A DNA stretch of 64,000 nucleotides from JADGHX01 sp035760965 (GTDB lineage Bacteria; Pseudomonadota; Gammaproteobacteria; Steroidobacterales; Steroidobacteraceae), in NCBI GenBank assembly GCA_035760965.1, contig DASTRY010000039.1, positions 150,044 through 214,043 on the forward strand, read 5' to 3'. A model generated the notes under the pieces. It ran no database searches. It had not been told where the DNA came from and saw nothing but the letters and a program-made list of their open reading frames with translations. Position numbers and translations under genes: made by a program. Each line of letters opens with the position of its first letter. Position 1 is the stretch's first letter. Below, piece after piece: positions 16,297-23,806 of the stretch.

Positions 16297-16974
16297 TCAG
16301 CCCTGCAGCAACGGCTGGATCAGCGATGCGTCGTTGTGCTTCCCCGAGTTCACGCGCGGGCTCACGGGGTACGCGAGCATCCCCTTCTCCGGATAGGCGT
16401 GCAGCACGCCACGCGCGTGCGCGGGAGTGGACGTGAGCCAGGTGGCGTAGTCCTTGCGGCGGAGAATCGCCGGCATGCGACTGTTCTCGCCGCAGATCTT
16501 CGTGAGCAGCGGATTGGCCGGCACGGTGATGATCGAGAAGCCCTCGATGACATCACCGTCCTTGCTCTCCGATCGAGCCCAGTAGGCCGCGAGCCCGAAC
16601 ACGGTCCGCTCGAGCAGCCCGACGAAGTACGGCTGCCGATAGCCTTCCGGCGTGAGCTGCCAGACGTAGAAGCCGCCGACCGGGACGATGCACCGCTGGC
16701 TGGCAAGCCACGGGTCGCGCGACTCGGGCGTGCGACCGAGCTGCTCGAATTCGAAGTCGGGGCGCTCGTCGGGCCGCGGCAGGCCTTCCGCCTCCGGCGG
16801 GACCAGCCCCCAGCGCATCATCACGCCTTCGCTCGCACCGTCGTGCGAGCGAATCACCGGCACGTACTGCGGGAAGCCGACGTTGAAGTTGGACCTGAAT
16901 TTCCACCAGCGCTGGGCGGGCTCGAACTCGCGCTCGGCATCCGCCTGTGCCGGCAAAACATAGCGCTCGACCAT
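16297..16974 (-). CDS. SRAP/YedK-HMCES-fold protein without the catalytic residues
   Basis: A 225-residue protein with the SOS-response-associated peptidase fold: MRWGLVPPE, SQRCIVPVGGFYVW, GFSIITVPANPLLTKICGEN, SRMPAILRRKDYATWL, and AYPVSPRVNSGKHNDASLIQ all align with the family. Active members start MC-(G/N)-R-(Y/F) and use Cys2 to crosslink abasic DNA, with Asn (INAR), Glu (GFYEW) and His (IHNTxxRMP). Here the start is MVERYV (Val2), the INAR-type segment reads FEFEQLGR, GFYEW is GFYVW (Val104), and the His is Cys161. Family membership is seen; loss of the crosslinking chemistry is inferred. It nearly abuts the convergent phosphatase gene. Confidence 0.8.
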   Translation of the reverse strand: MVERYVLPAQADAEREFEPAQRWWKFRSNFNVGFPQYVPVIRSHDGASEGVMMRWGLVPPEAEGLPRPDERPDFEFEQLGRTPESRDPWLASQRCIVPVGGFYVWQLTPEGYRQPYFVGLLERTVFGLAAYWARSESKDGDVIEGFSIITVPANPLLTKICGENSRMPAILRRKDYATWLTSTPAHARGVLHAYPEKGMLAYPVSPRVNSGKHNDASLIQPLLQG

Positions 16975-17090
16975 GACGCCAAAGCGTACGCCGAGCCACG
17001 CGCAACGTGCGAGAACTGCCGGCATTTGGCGACAGGTTGAGCGCGGGCCCGGTGCGCCGGTATTCGAAGCGGGACGTGAGCTCGACGGTT

Positions 17091-18251
17091 TCAGTCGTCG
17101 CGCCGGCGCCAGAGTCGTTGCGAGGCGATGCGCGCCCCTTCGCTCAGCGAGCGCATCTTGGCCCAGCAGAGCGCGGGCAGCACCGCACCGAAGCCGGCGA
17201 AGTGACCGAAGCCGCAATCCGTCCCCGCCATGACGCGCTCGCGCCCGACGAGGTCCGCATAGCGCTCGATGCGCTGGGCGATGAGCTCGGGATGCTCGAC
17301 GAAGTTGGTGGTCGTATCGAGCACGCCGGGCACGAGCACCTTGTCGGCAGGCAGCTCGTGATCGCGGAACAGCGCCCACTCGTGCTCGTGGCGCGGATTC
17401 GCGCCTTCGATCAGCAGCGCCATCGGCTTCACCTTGAAGAGCAGCGGCAGCACCTTCTCGAGCGGGATGTCGCGCGTGTGCGGCCCCTCGTAGTTGCCCC
17501 AGCAAATGTGCAGCCGGACGCGATCCGCGGGGACGTTCGCGAGCGCGTGATTCAGCGCCTCCACCTGCAGGGCGGCGTTGCGCAGAAACTCGTCGTCGTC
17601 GACGTCACGGAAGCGGATATGGCGCCCCATGCCGAGGTCCGGACAATCGACTTGCAGCACGAGCCCCGATTTCACGATCGTCTCGTATTCGGGACGCATC
17701 GCCTCCGCGAGCGCTTCCAGATATGCGGCGTGCGACGGGTAGTACTCGTTCGGTTGGAACACGGCGATCGTGCCGGGCGAGACCGCCGACATGAACCCCT
17801 CGACCGCCGGTGTCCCGCGCAGCGTCGCCTGCAGGCGCGCGATGTCCGCGTGAAGCGGCGCCAGCGTTTTCACCGAAATCGGGCCGCGACAGATCGGACG
17901 CGTGTACTTCGGCGTCGCGCCTTCCGCGGCGAGCTTGTCGCGAAACTCGGGATAGTCGTCGAGGTCCTGCGGCGTGGCGCGCGGCGCGTTGCCGACCTCG
18001 AAGCCGTTCAGGCGATGCTTGATGTAAGTCGCGTAGCTGATCTTCGCGGTCTCGCCGTCGTTCAGGATGTCGAGCCCCGCTTCCACTTGGTTGCGCACGG
18101 CATCGGCCACGCCGCGCTGCATGGCCGCTTCGAACTGCGCCTCGTCGTAGCTCTCCCCCTTGTCCTGCGCGAAGAGGAACGCGAGCACTTCTGCGCCGCG
18201 CGGCAGACTGCCGACATGCGTGGTCAGAACGCGATCGACACTGGTTTTCAT
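17091..18251 (-). CDS. Cobalamin-independent methionine synthase (MetE C-terminal)-like protein
   Basis: A 386-residue TIM-barrel protein of the MetE C-terminal/epoxyalkane:coenzyme-M-transferase superfamily. The opening LTTHVGSLPRGAEVLAFLF is typical. The zinc ligands are visible as LHICWG (His-x-Cys) and the late TDCGFGHFAG Cys. Stand-alone short MetE-like proteins usually transfer alkyl or thiol groups rather than make methionine. Its ATG overlaps the stop of the maleylacetate reductase gene (ATGA), placing it third in a ring-cleavage operon. A thiol-dependent step, such as removal of a thioether or a methyl group from the aromatic substrate, is possible but is inference. Confidence 0.82.
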   Translation of the reverse strand: MKTSVDRVLTTHVGSLPRGAEVLAFLFAQDKGESYDEAQFEAAMQRGVADAVRNQVEAGLDILNDGETAKISYATYIKHRLNGFEVGNAPRATPQDLDDYPEFRDKLAAEGATPKYTRPICRGPISVKTLAPLHADIARLQATLRGTPAVEGFMSAVSPGTIAVFQPNEYYPSHAAYLEALAEAMRPEYETIVKSGLVLQVDCPDLGMGRHIRFRDVDDDEFLRNAALQVEALNHALANVPADRVRLHICWGNYEGPHTRDIPLEKVLPLLFKVKPMALLIEGANPRHEHEWALFRDHELPADKVLVPGVLDTTTNFVEHPELIAQRIERYADLVGRERVMAGTDCGFGHFAGFGAVLPALCWAKMRSLSEGARIASQRLWRRRDD

Positions 18252-19297
18252 GGCCTATTCCCCTCCCACGCGTTCACGAGCAGCTCACGAATCCCTTCTG
18301 CGCGAATCGGCGCGGGGTTGTAGTAAGGATTTTTCGTCGCCAGCTCCACCGCGCGCTCGATGCCATCCCGCGGCATGCCGATGTCCTTCAGCGCGACCCA
18401 CGCGCCGATCGCAAGATTGAGATCGAAGAGTCCCTGCGCGGCGTTCTCGGCCCCGAGAGCGCGGGCGATACGGCGCATCGCCTCCGGCGCCGCGGCGGCG
18501 TTGTACGCGGTGGCATGCGGCAGAAGGATCGTGTGTGTCTCGGCATGCGGCAGATCAAACGCACCACCGAGCACGTGACACAGCTTGTGATGGAGAGCCA
18601 TTCCCACCGCGCCGAGCACGACGCCACCGAGCCACGATCCGTACAGCGCCTCGCTGCGCGCCTCGACGTTGCGCGGCTCGTTCACCACTGCCGGCAGGCT
18701 GCGGCCGAGTGCGCGAATGCCTTCCTCGGCCATGAGCGACACGAGTGGATTGGCGTTCTCCGCGTACAGCGCTTCCACGCAATGCGCGATCGCGTTCACG
18801 CCGCTCGGGCCCGAGATGCCGGACCGCAAATCGAGCGTGAGCAACGGATCGTAGATCACGATGCGCGGCTGGACGTGCGCATCTTTTGCGACGTGCTTGA
18901 TGCCGTTCTCGGTGTAGCCCCAGATCGACGTGGCTTCGGACCCCGAGTACGTGGTCGGCACCGCCAGGATGGGCAGGCGCAGATGGAACGCGATCCCCTT
19001 CGCGAGCCCGATGGTCGAGCCGCCGCCGATGGCGACACAGCAATCCGCCTGCACGCGCGCGACCTCCGCGCACGCCTCGCGCACCGACGCGCCGGGCGTG
19101 TGCATCCGCGCCTTGTCGTAGATGCCTGCGCACTTCGCGCCGAGCAGGTCCGCACAGCGCTCTGCCAGCCGGCGCTGCCCGGGCGTGGAGACCACGAGCG
19201 CGCGCGAGCCGAGCCGTGCCGTTTCCACGGCCAGATCGTCGAGCGCGCCCGTGCGGAAGACGACGCGCGACGGCAGAGAGTCGTACGTGAACCGCAA
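18248..19297 (-). CDS. Maleylacetate reductase
   Basis: A 349-residue iron-alcohol-dehydrogenase-family enzyme that reduces maleylacetate (or chloromaleylacetate) to 3-oxoadipate with NAD(P)H. The N-terminal FTYDSLPSRVVFRTGALDDL and CVAIGGGSTIGLAKGIA (nucleotide binding) are characteristic of the MacA/TfdF/PcpE/LinF group. VPTTYSGSEATSIWGYTENG and the His-rich HHKLCHVLGGAFDLPHAETH holding the usual metal positions are also present. The start is TTG at 19297. It sits 16 bases downstream of a PcpA/LinE-like dioxygenase gene, the same pairing seen in hydroquinone-cleavage operons (pcpA-pcpE, linE-linF). Confidence 0.9.
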   Translation of the reverse strand: MRFTYDSLPSRVVFRTGALDDLAVETARLGSRALVVSTPGQRRLAERCADLLGAKCAGIYDKARMHTPGASVREACAEVARVQADCCVAIGGGSTIGLAKGIAFHLRLPILAVPTTYSGSEATSIWGYTENGIKHVAKDAHVQPRIVIYDPLLTLDLRSGISGPSGVNAIAHCVEALYAENANPLVSLMAEEGIRALGRSLPAVVNEPRNVEARSEALYGSWLGGVVLGAVGMALHHKLCHVLGGAFDLPHAETHTILLPHATAYNAAAAPEAMRRIARALGAENAAQGLFDLNLAIGAWVALKDIGMPRDGIERAVELATKNPYYNPAPIRAEGIRELLVNAWEGNRP

Positions 19298-19313
19298 GGT
19301 TCGCGCGCGACCG

Positions 19314-20273
19314 CTACACGTCGATCGGGTCGTTCAGCCGGCGCAGCAGCTCCTCGCGCTGTTCCTTGAACTGCGGCGACACGATGAACTCCGTGCCGAG
19401 CGTCTCCCGCGGCTCATCGACGAGGAAGCCGATCGAATGCGCCGCCTCGAACAGCGCGCCCGCCGGCGTGCGCACGTAGACCGACTTGAAATACGTACGG
19501 TCCTTGCGCTCGGACACGTCCGTGAAGCCGAGCCCTTCGATCTCGGCTTTCACCTTGTCCTGCACGTCCATGTTCGGCACGCCGAACGCGCCGTGATGGA
19601 CCATGCCTTCCCCGTACGACCAGTTGCCCGGCGCGCGCTCCGGCTCGAGCAGCAGGTCCACGGTCTTCGCCGGTCCGCCCTTGCCCACCTGATAGCGGTG
19701 GAAGGCGCCGTCCGCGCCGACCTTCTGGTGATTCCAGCCTTCGTTCATGAAGAAGTGCATGTCGTCCATGTCGCGCAACGACACCGTCCAGCTGTGAAAG
19801 CCGCGGATCGCCGCGCTCGCCGGCACGCCGTACTTCTCGTCGACCCACGGCACGCGCGTGTCGCTGTCGTCCTCGATGAGCTCGAAGAGAATGCCGCACT
19901 CGGGATGCTCGAACTGCATCACGCGCTGCCCGAAGCGCTCGTACTCCTTCGTGATGTTCACGTTGCGCTTCGCGAAGCGCTCGCGCCAGAACTCGTGCGC
20001 GCCCTGCGGCACCGTGTAGCTGATGAGGCCGATCTGGCCCGTACCCGCGCGCGCCTTTCTCCCCGTGCGCCGCCACGGGAAGCAGGTGGTGAGATGGCCC
20101 GGTGTGCCGAGCTCATCGCCGAAGTATAGGTGATAGATCGGCTCGACCCCGTCGTAGAGCAGCGTGCGCTTCATGAGGCGCAGGCCGAGCGTCTTCACGA
20201 AGAAATCCACATCGCCCTGGGCCGTGCCCGTGCACAGCGTGATGTGATGGAGACCCTGGATTCGATCGGACAT
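19314..20273 (-). CDS. Ring-cleaving dioxygenase, PcpA/LinE (hydroquinone 1,2-dioxygenase)-like
   Basis: A 319-residue two-domain vicinal-oxygen-chelate protein. Domain 1 opens GLHHITLCTGTAQGDVDFFV and domain 2 opens RGFHSWTVSLRDMDDMHFF. The probable Fe(II) ligands are a His in GLHHIT, a His in GMVHHGAFGVP and the Glu in GALFEAAHS. This arrangement fits PcpA/LinE enzymes that cleave (chloro)hydroquinones next to a hydroxyl. ATG at 20273 has a strong AGGAGGGGGAG site directly upstream; an in-frame ATG at 20291 lies before that site. It is first in an operon with maleylacetate reductase, which processes its acyl chloride or maleylacetate-type product. Confidence 0.85.
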   Translation of the reverse strand: MSDRIQGLHHITLCTGTAQGDVDFFVKTLGLRLMKRTLLYDGVEPIYHLYFGDELGTPGHLTTCFPWRRTGRKARAGTGQIGLISYTVPQGAHEFWRERFAKRNVNITKEYERFGQRVMQFEHPECGILFELIEDDSDTRVPWVDEKYGVPASAAIRGFHSWTVSLRDMDDMHFFMNEGWNHQKVGADGAFHRYQVGKGGPAKTVDLLLEPERAPGNWSYGEGMVHHGAFGVPNMDVQDKVKAEIEGLGFTDVSERKDRTYFKSVYVRTPAGALFEAAHSIGFLVDEPRETLGTEFIVSPQFKEQREELLRRLNDPIDV

Positions 20274-20461
20274 GAGCTCCCCCTCCTTCACCCGGATTTA
20301 AAGATCCCCGCCTGCGCCGCCGGTGGTTAGCCTCCTCCCTGTTCGCGGGGCGCGCAACATGCGCGCGCCGGTGGATCGCGGCCGAACCGTAGCGCGGACC
20401 TGCACCGCGCGGCTCGCCGCGTAGAATGGCGCCGTTTTCCCCCATCCCGGAGCGACGAATC

Positions 20462-20851
20462 ATGAGCAGCGACAGCCGAAAAGACCTCAGAGAACGCGGG
20501 CTTGCGATCCGCCGCGAGGTGCTCGGGGACAAGTACGTCGACGCGGCCATGAACAACGCCACCGACTTCAATCGGCCCTTGCAGGAGCTGCTCAACGAGT
20601 ACTGCTGGGGTGGCGCCTGGGGTCGCGAGGGGCTCACGCGCAAGGAGCGGAGCATGATCGTGCTCGCCATGCTGACGGCGCTCGGCCGCACGCACGAGGT
20701 CGAGACGCACACGCGGGGGGCGCTCAACAACGGGTTGACCCCGGCACAGATCGCCGAGGTGCTGCTGCAGACGGCGATCTACTGCGGCGTGCCGGCGGCC
20801 GTCGACAGCTTCCGCGCGGCATCCAAGGTGATCGCGGAGCACGGCAAGTAA
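20462..20851 (+). CDS. Carboxymuconolactone decarboxylase family protein
   Basis: A 129-residue all-helical protein similar to PcaC-type 4-carboxymuconolactone decarboxylases (protocatechuate branch of the beta-ketoadipate pathway). It keeps the family blocks LRERGLAIRREVLGDKYVDA, FNRPLQELLNEYCWGGAWGR, LTRKERSMIVLAMLTALGRT, HEVETHTRGALNNGLTPAQI and EVLLQTAIYCGVPAA. It has the EYCWG pattern, not the CxxC of AhpD-type peroxidases. ATG at 20462 follows GGAG. It is the first of three co-oriented genes divergent from the PcpA-like operon. Many such proteins are not true PcaC, so a lyase role on a related lactone is the cautious reading. Confidence 0.85.
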   Translation: MSSDSRKDLRERGLAIRREVLGDKYVDAAMNNATDFNRPLQELLNEYCWGGAWGREGLTRKERSMIVLAMLTALGRTHEVETHTRGALNNGLTPAQIAEVLLQTAIYCGVPAAVDSFRAASKVIAEHGK

Positions 20852-20856
20852 CGCGT

Positions 20857-21750
20857 ATGGCGGCATCCAGAGACCGCATCGGTTTCGTCGGGCTCGGGAA
20901 CATGGGCGCGCCGATGGCGCGCCGGCTCGTGAACGCGGGCCACGAGCTCGTCGTGGCCGACGCGAACCCGGAGGCCGTCGAGCGTTTTGCGGCGGGCTCG
21001 AAGTGCGAGCGCGCGCCGTCGCCGCCAAGTCTCGGCGAGCGCTGTCAGGTGGTGATTACGATGCTGCCGAACGGGCAGATCGTGCGCGACGTGCTCCTCG
21101 GGGCCAACGGCATTGCCCCTCGCCTCGCGGCGGGCTCGGTGGTCATCGACATGAGCTCCTCGTCGCCGCTCGGCACGCGCGAGCTCGCAGCGGACCTCGC
21201 AAAGCGAGGCATTCCGCTGGTCGATGCGCCGGTATCGGGTGGCGTGAAGAAGGCCGCCGACGGAACACTCGCAATCATGGTGGGCGGCGAGGCGGAGCCG
21301 GTGGCGCGCGTGAAGCCCATCCTCGAAGTGATGGGCAAGGTCTTCCCGACCGGGGGCTCCGGCTCCGGTCACGCCATGAAGTCCCTAAACAACTTCCTGT
21401 CCGCGGCGAATCTCGCCGTGGCCGCCGAGGCGGTGATCGCCGGCCAGCGCTTCGGGCTCGACCCGGCGAACATGATCGCCATCCTGAATGCCTCGACGGG
21501 TCGCAACACCGGCACCGACTCGAAGTTTCCGAACAACGTGCTGCCGCGGACTTTCGACTCCGGGTTCGCGCTCGGCTTGATGGCGAAGGACTTGCGCCTC
21601 GCGCTGGAAGTGGCGCGTTCGACCGGCGCGCCTGCAGGCCTGCTGGAGCTCACCGCGCAGCTGTGGGCCAACGCCGAGCAGCAGTTGGGCGGCAAGGCGG
21701 ACAACACCGAGATCGTGAAGTATCTCGAATCGCTCGTGCCTCATGAGTGA
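20857..21750 (+). CDS. NAD(P)-dependent beta-hydroxyacid dehydrogenase (HIBADH family)
   Basis: A 297-residue enzyme of the 3-hydroxyisobutyrate dehydrogenase / tartronate semialdehyde reductase family. The Rossmann motif is GFVGLGNMGAPMARRLVNAG at 8-27. The substrate-binding motif appears as DAPVSGGVKKAADGTLAIMV, and the catalytic Lys lies in GHAMKSLNNFLSAANLAVAA. It oxidises or reduces a short beta-hydroxyacid; the exact substrate is not readable. It starts 5 bases after the decarboxylase gene and its end overlaps the lactonase-like gene by 8 bases, so all three form one operon. Confidence 0.88.
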   Translation: MAASRDRIGFVGLGNMGAPMARRLVNAGHELVVADANPEAVERFAAGSKCERAPSPPSLGERCQVVITMLPNGQIVRDVLLGANGIAPRLAAGSVVIDMSSSSPLGTRELAADLAKRGIPLVDAPVSGGVKKAADGTLAIMVGGEAEPVARVKPILEVMGKVFPTGGSGSGHAMKSLNNFLSAANLAVAAEAVIAGQRFGLDPANMIAILNASTGRNTGTDSKFPNNVLPRTFDSGFALGLMAKDLRLALEVARSTGAPAGLLELTAQLWANAEQQLGGKADNTEIVKYLESLVPHE

Positions 21751-22543
21751 GCCCACGCCATACGAGGTGTACGCCATCCGCTATGCCACGGTGGCGCGCA
21801 AGAGCTCGGAGAACTACATCGGCGGCGATGCGCACGAGCAGGGCGAGCGCATGGACTATTTCGTGTGGCTCGCGCGCAATGCGCAGCGCACGTTCGTCGT
21901 CGACACCGGTTTCAACGCGGCGGCCGCGCGCAAGCGCAAACGCGAATTCCTGCGCTCGCCTGCGGAGGGGCTGCGATTGCTCGGCGTCGACGCTGCGACC
22001 GTCGAGAACGTGATCGTCACGCACCTCCACTACGATCACATCGGCAACTTCGATCTGTTCCCCAAGGCGCGCTTTCACTTGCAGGATCGCGAGCTGGCGT
22101 ACGCGACGGGGCGCTACATGTCGATGGAGTTCTTCTCGTATGCGTACGAGCTGGAAGAAGTCCTCGCGATGGTGCGCAACGTGTATGCGGGGCGGGTCGA
22201 GTTTCACGATGGCGACGCCGAGATCGCGCCCGGCTTGTCGGTGCATCACATTGGCGGCCATACGCAGGGGTTGCAGGCCGTGCGGGTGTGGACGCGCATC
22301 GGATGGCTGGTGCTTGCGTCGGATGGCAGTCACTACTACTCGAACATGGGAACGGGCCGGCCGTTTCCCGTCGTTGCGAGCGTGACGCAGATGGTGGATG
22401 GTTGGCGCAGGGTGCGAACGCTCGCGAGTGACGTGCGGCACGTCGTGCCGGGACACGATCCGCTCGTGATGACGAAGTACCGGGCGCCTTCAGCAGAGCT
22501 CGAAGGAATTGCCGTGCGGCTCGATGCCGAGCCCGGCGCTTGA
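21743..22543 (+). CDS. Metallo-beta-lactamase-fold hydrolase, N-acyl homoserine lactonase-like
   Basis: A 266-residue MBL-fold enzyme. The metal motif HxHxDH is IVTHLHYDHIGN (His94, His96, Asp98, His99), followed by distal His in SVHHIGGHTQGLQ, Asp in LASDGSHYYSNM and a last His in VPGHDP. This is the AiiA/AttM-type lactonase layout, with two zinc ions. AHL quorum quenching is one option. Position as third gene of an aromatic-catabolism operon makes opening of a muconolactone-type or other lactone intermediate an equally good idea. There is no signal peptide. The ATG overlaps the preceding gene. Confidence 0.85.
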   Translation: MSEPTPYEVYAIRYATVARKSSENYIGGDAHEQGERMDYFVWLARNAQRTFVVDTGFNAAAARKRKREFLRSPAEGLRLLGVDAATVENVIVTHLHYDHIGNFDLFPKARFHLQDRELAYATGRYMSMEFFSYAYELEEVLAMVRNVYAGRVEFHDGDAEIAPGLSVHHIGGHTQGLQAVRVWTRIGWLVLASDGSHYYSNMGTGRPFPVVASVTQMVDGWRRVRTLASDVRHVVPGHDPLVMTKYRAPSAELEGIAVRLDAEPGA

Positions 22544-22642
22544 GAGAAGGACCAACGAGTGATGGTAAATCAGTCGAATGTGCGGGCGGATGACCGCGCC
22601 ACGCGGAGTGCTGCGCGCGGCGTGAAGAGCGACGCATCAACG

Positions 22643-23806
22643 ATGAAGCTCCCGGGCTCCCGTGTCGTGCGTGTCGTGGCAGTGTGCGCGGCATTGGCAC
22701 TGGGCCTTCCGCTGTTCGCCTCGTGCGAGGCGACGCGGCAACCCGCCGCAACACAGCCCGCCACCGCGACTCAGCCGGCCGCAGCTCGACCCGCCGCCGC
22801 TGCCAGTCAGCAAGCCGCCGCTCAGCCCTCCGTCTCGACGCTGCCGCCGAATCACCCCTTGGCGCGTGCAGCCGCCGGGCCTCGCTACTTCGATGCGAGC
22901 TCGCTCGACCTCACGAAGCTGCTGCCCCCGGTCCCCGCGAACGATTCCGCAACGACGCGCGCCGATCTCGAGGAAATGCTGCACGTCCAGCAAACGCGCA
23001 CACCCGCGCAGAGCGAACGCGCCCGCGCGGACGCAACCGCCACGATCTACCGGCTCGCGGATGCACTCGGCGATCCGGCGGGATTCAACTCCCAGAACCT
23101 GCCGTTGACCGATGCGTTGTTCCGCAAGGTGCTCGCGAGCGAGGTGGCCGCCGTGGGTGCTGCGAAGAATCACTTCCATCGCCCGCGGCCGTTCGTGCTC
23201 GAGCCGAAACTCGAGCCAGTGATCGCCAGGCCGCCCGATGGCTCCTACCCGAGCGGCCACTCTTCCTGGGTCCATTCCGTGGCGCTGGTGCTCGCAGACA
23301 TGGTGCCCGAGCGGCGCGCGCAGATCCTCGCGCGCGCCGACGAGTACGCTTACAACCGCGTGGTTGCCGGCGTGCACTACCCGAGCGACATCGCGGCGGG
23401 CAAGCTCGCAGGCACCGCTATCGCGGCCGTCCTGTATGTCTCGCCCAGCTTCCGGGCCGACCTCGCGGCCGCCACGACCGAGTTGCGCCAGGCTTTGCAC
23501 CTCCCGGCGCTGCCGAGTGCCGCCGCGGTTCCGAGTGCGAGTGGTGGCGCGCCGGCTGTGCCGCGTGCGACGGGCTCTCCCACGGACGCTGCTCCTCGGG
23601 AGAAGGCTGCGAGTACTGCTGGGGCCGCGAGTGCGGCTCTCCCTGCGAATGCCGCTGCGACTGCGAGCCGCGCGGCGACTGTGAGCGTCGCTCCGATTGC
23701 GAGTCCCGCTGCGGCCATTGCCGTCCGCCAGAGCGCCGGCCGTTCGAGCGTTCGCCCGGCTGCGAGCCTCGTTGCGATTCCGGCCCCCGCGGCTCCCGCG
23801 CGCTGA
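22643..23806 (+). CDS. Class A (PhoN-like) acid phosphatase, PAP2 superfamily, with long Ala-rich tail
   Basis: A 387-residue exported phosphatase. The signal VVRVVAVCAALALGLPLFAS ends before Cys in a lipobox-like LFASC, so it may be a lipoprotein. The PAP2 signature is complete: KNHFHRPRPF, SYPSGHSSW with catalytic His, and VVAGVHYPSDIAAGK with the His nucleophile. A linker rich in Ala/Pro/Thr/Gln precedes the catalytic domain. The last hundred residues are low-complexity Ala/Ser/Pro (from LPALPSAAAVPS on) and lie antisense to the tail of rhlE over 389 bases. An in-frame ATG at 22559 would add 28 residues before the signal. It probably releases phosphate from periplasmic phosphomonoesters. 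Confidence 0.85.
   Translation: MKLPGSRVVRVVAVCAALALGLPLFASCEATRQPAATQPATATQPAAARPAAAASQQAAAQPSVSTLPPNHPLARAAAGPRYFDASSLDLTKLLPPVPANDSATTRADLEEMLHVQQTRTPAQSERARADATATIYRLADALGDPAGFNSQNLPLTDALFRKVLASEVAAVGAAKNHFHRPRPFVLEPKLEPVIARPPDGSYPSGHSSWVHSVALVLADMVPERRAQILARADEYAYNRVVAGVHYPSDIAAGKLAGTAIAAVLYVSPSFRADLAAATTELRQALHLPALPSAAAVPSASGGAPAVPRATGSPTDAAPREKAASTAGAASAALPANAAATASRAATVSVAPIASPAAAIAVRQSAGRSSVRPAASLVAIPAPAAPAR

Noticed and set aside
17018..17505. N-terminal extension of the SRAP-like gene
   Set aside because: The sequence upstream of the ATG at 16974 is Arg-rich, overlaps the MetE-like gene, and has no similarity to the family; the fold starts at MVERY.
22559..22642. Longer start of the acid phosphatase at the first ATG
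   Set aside because: It would place 28 polar residues ahead of a clear signal peptide, so the ATG at 22643 is preferred.
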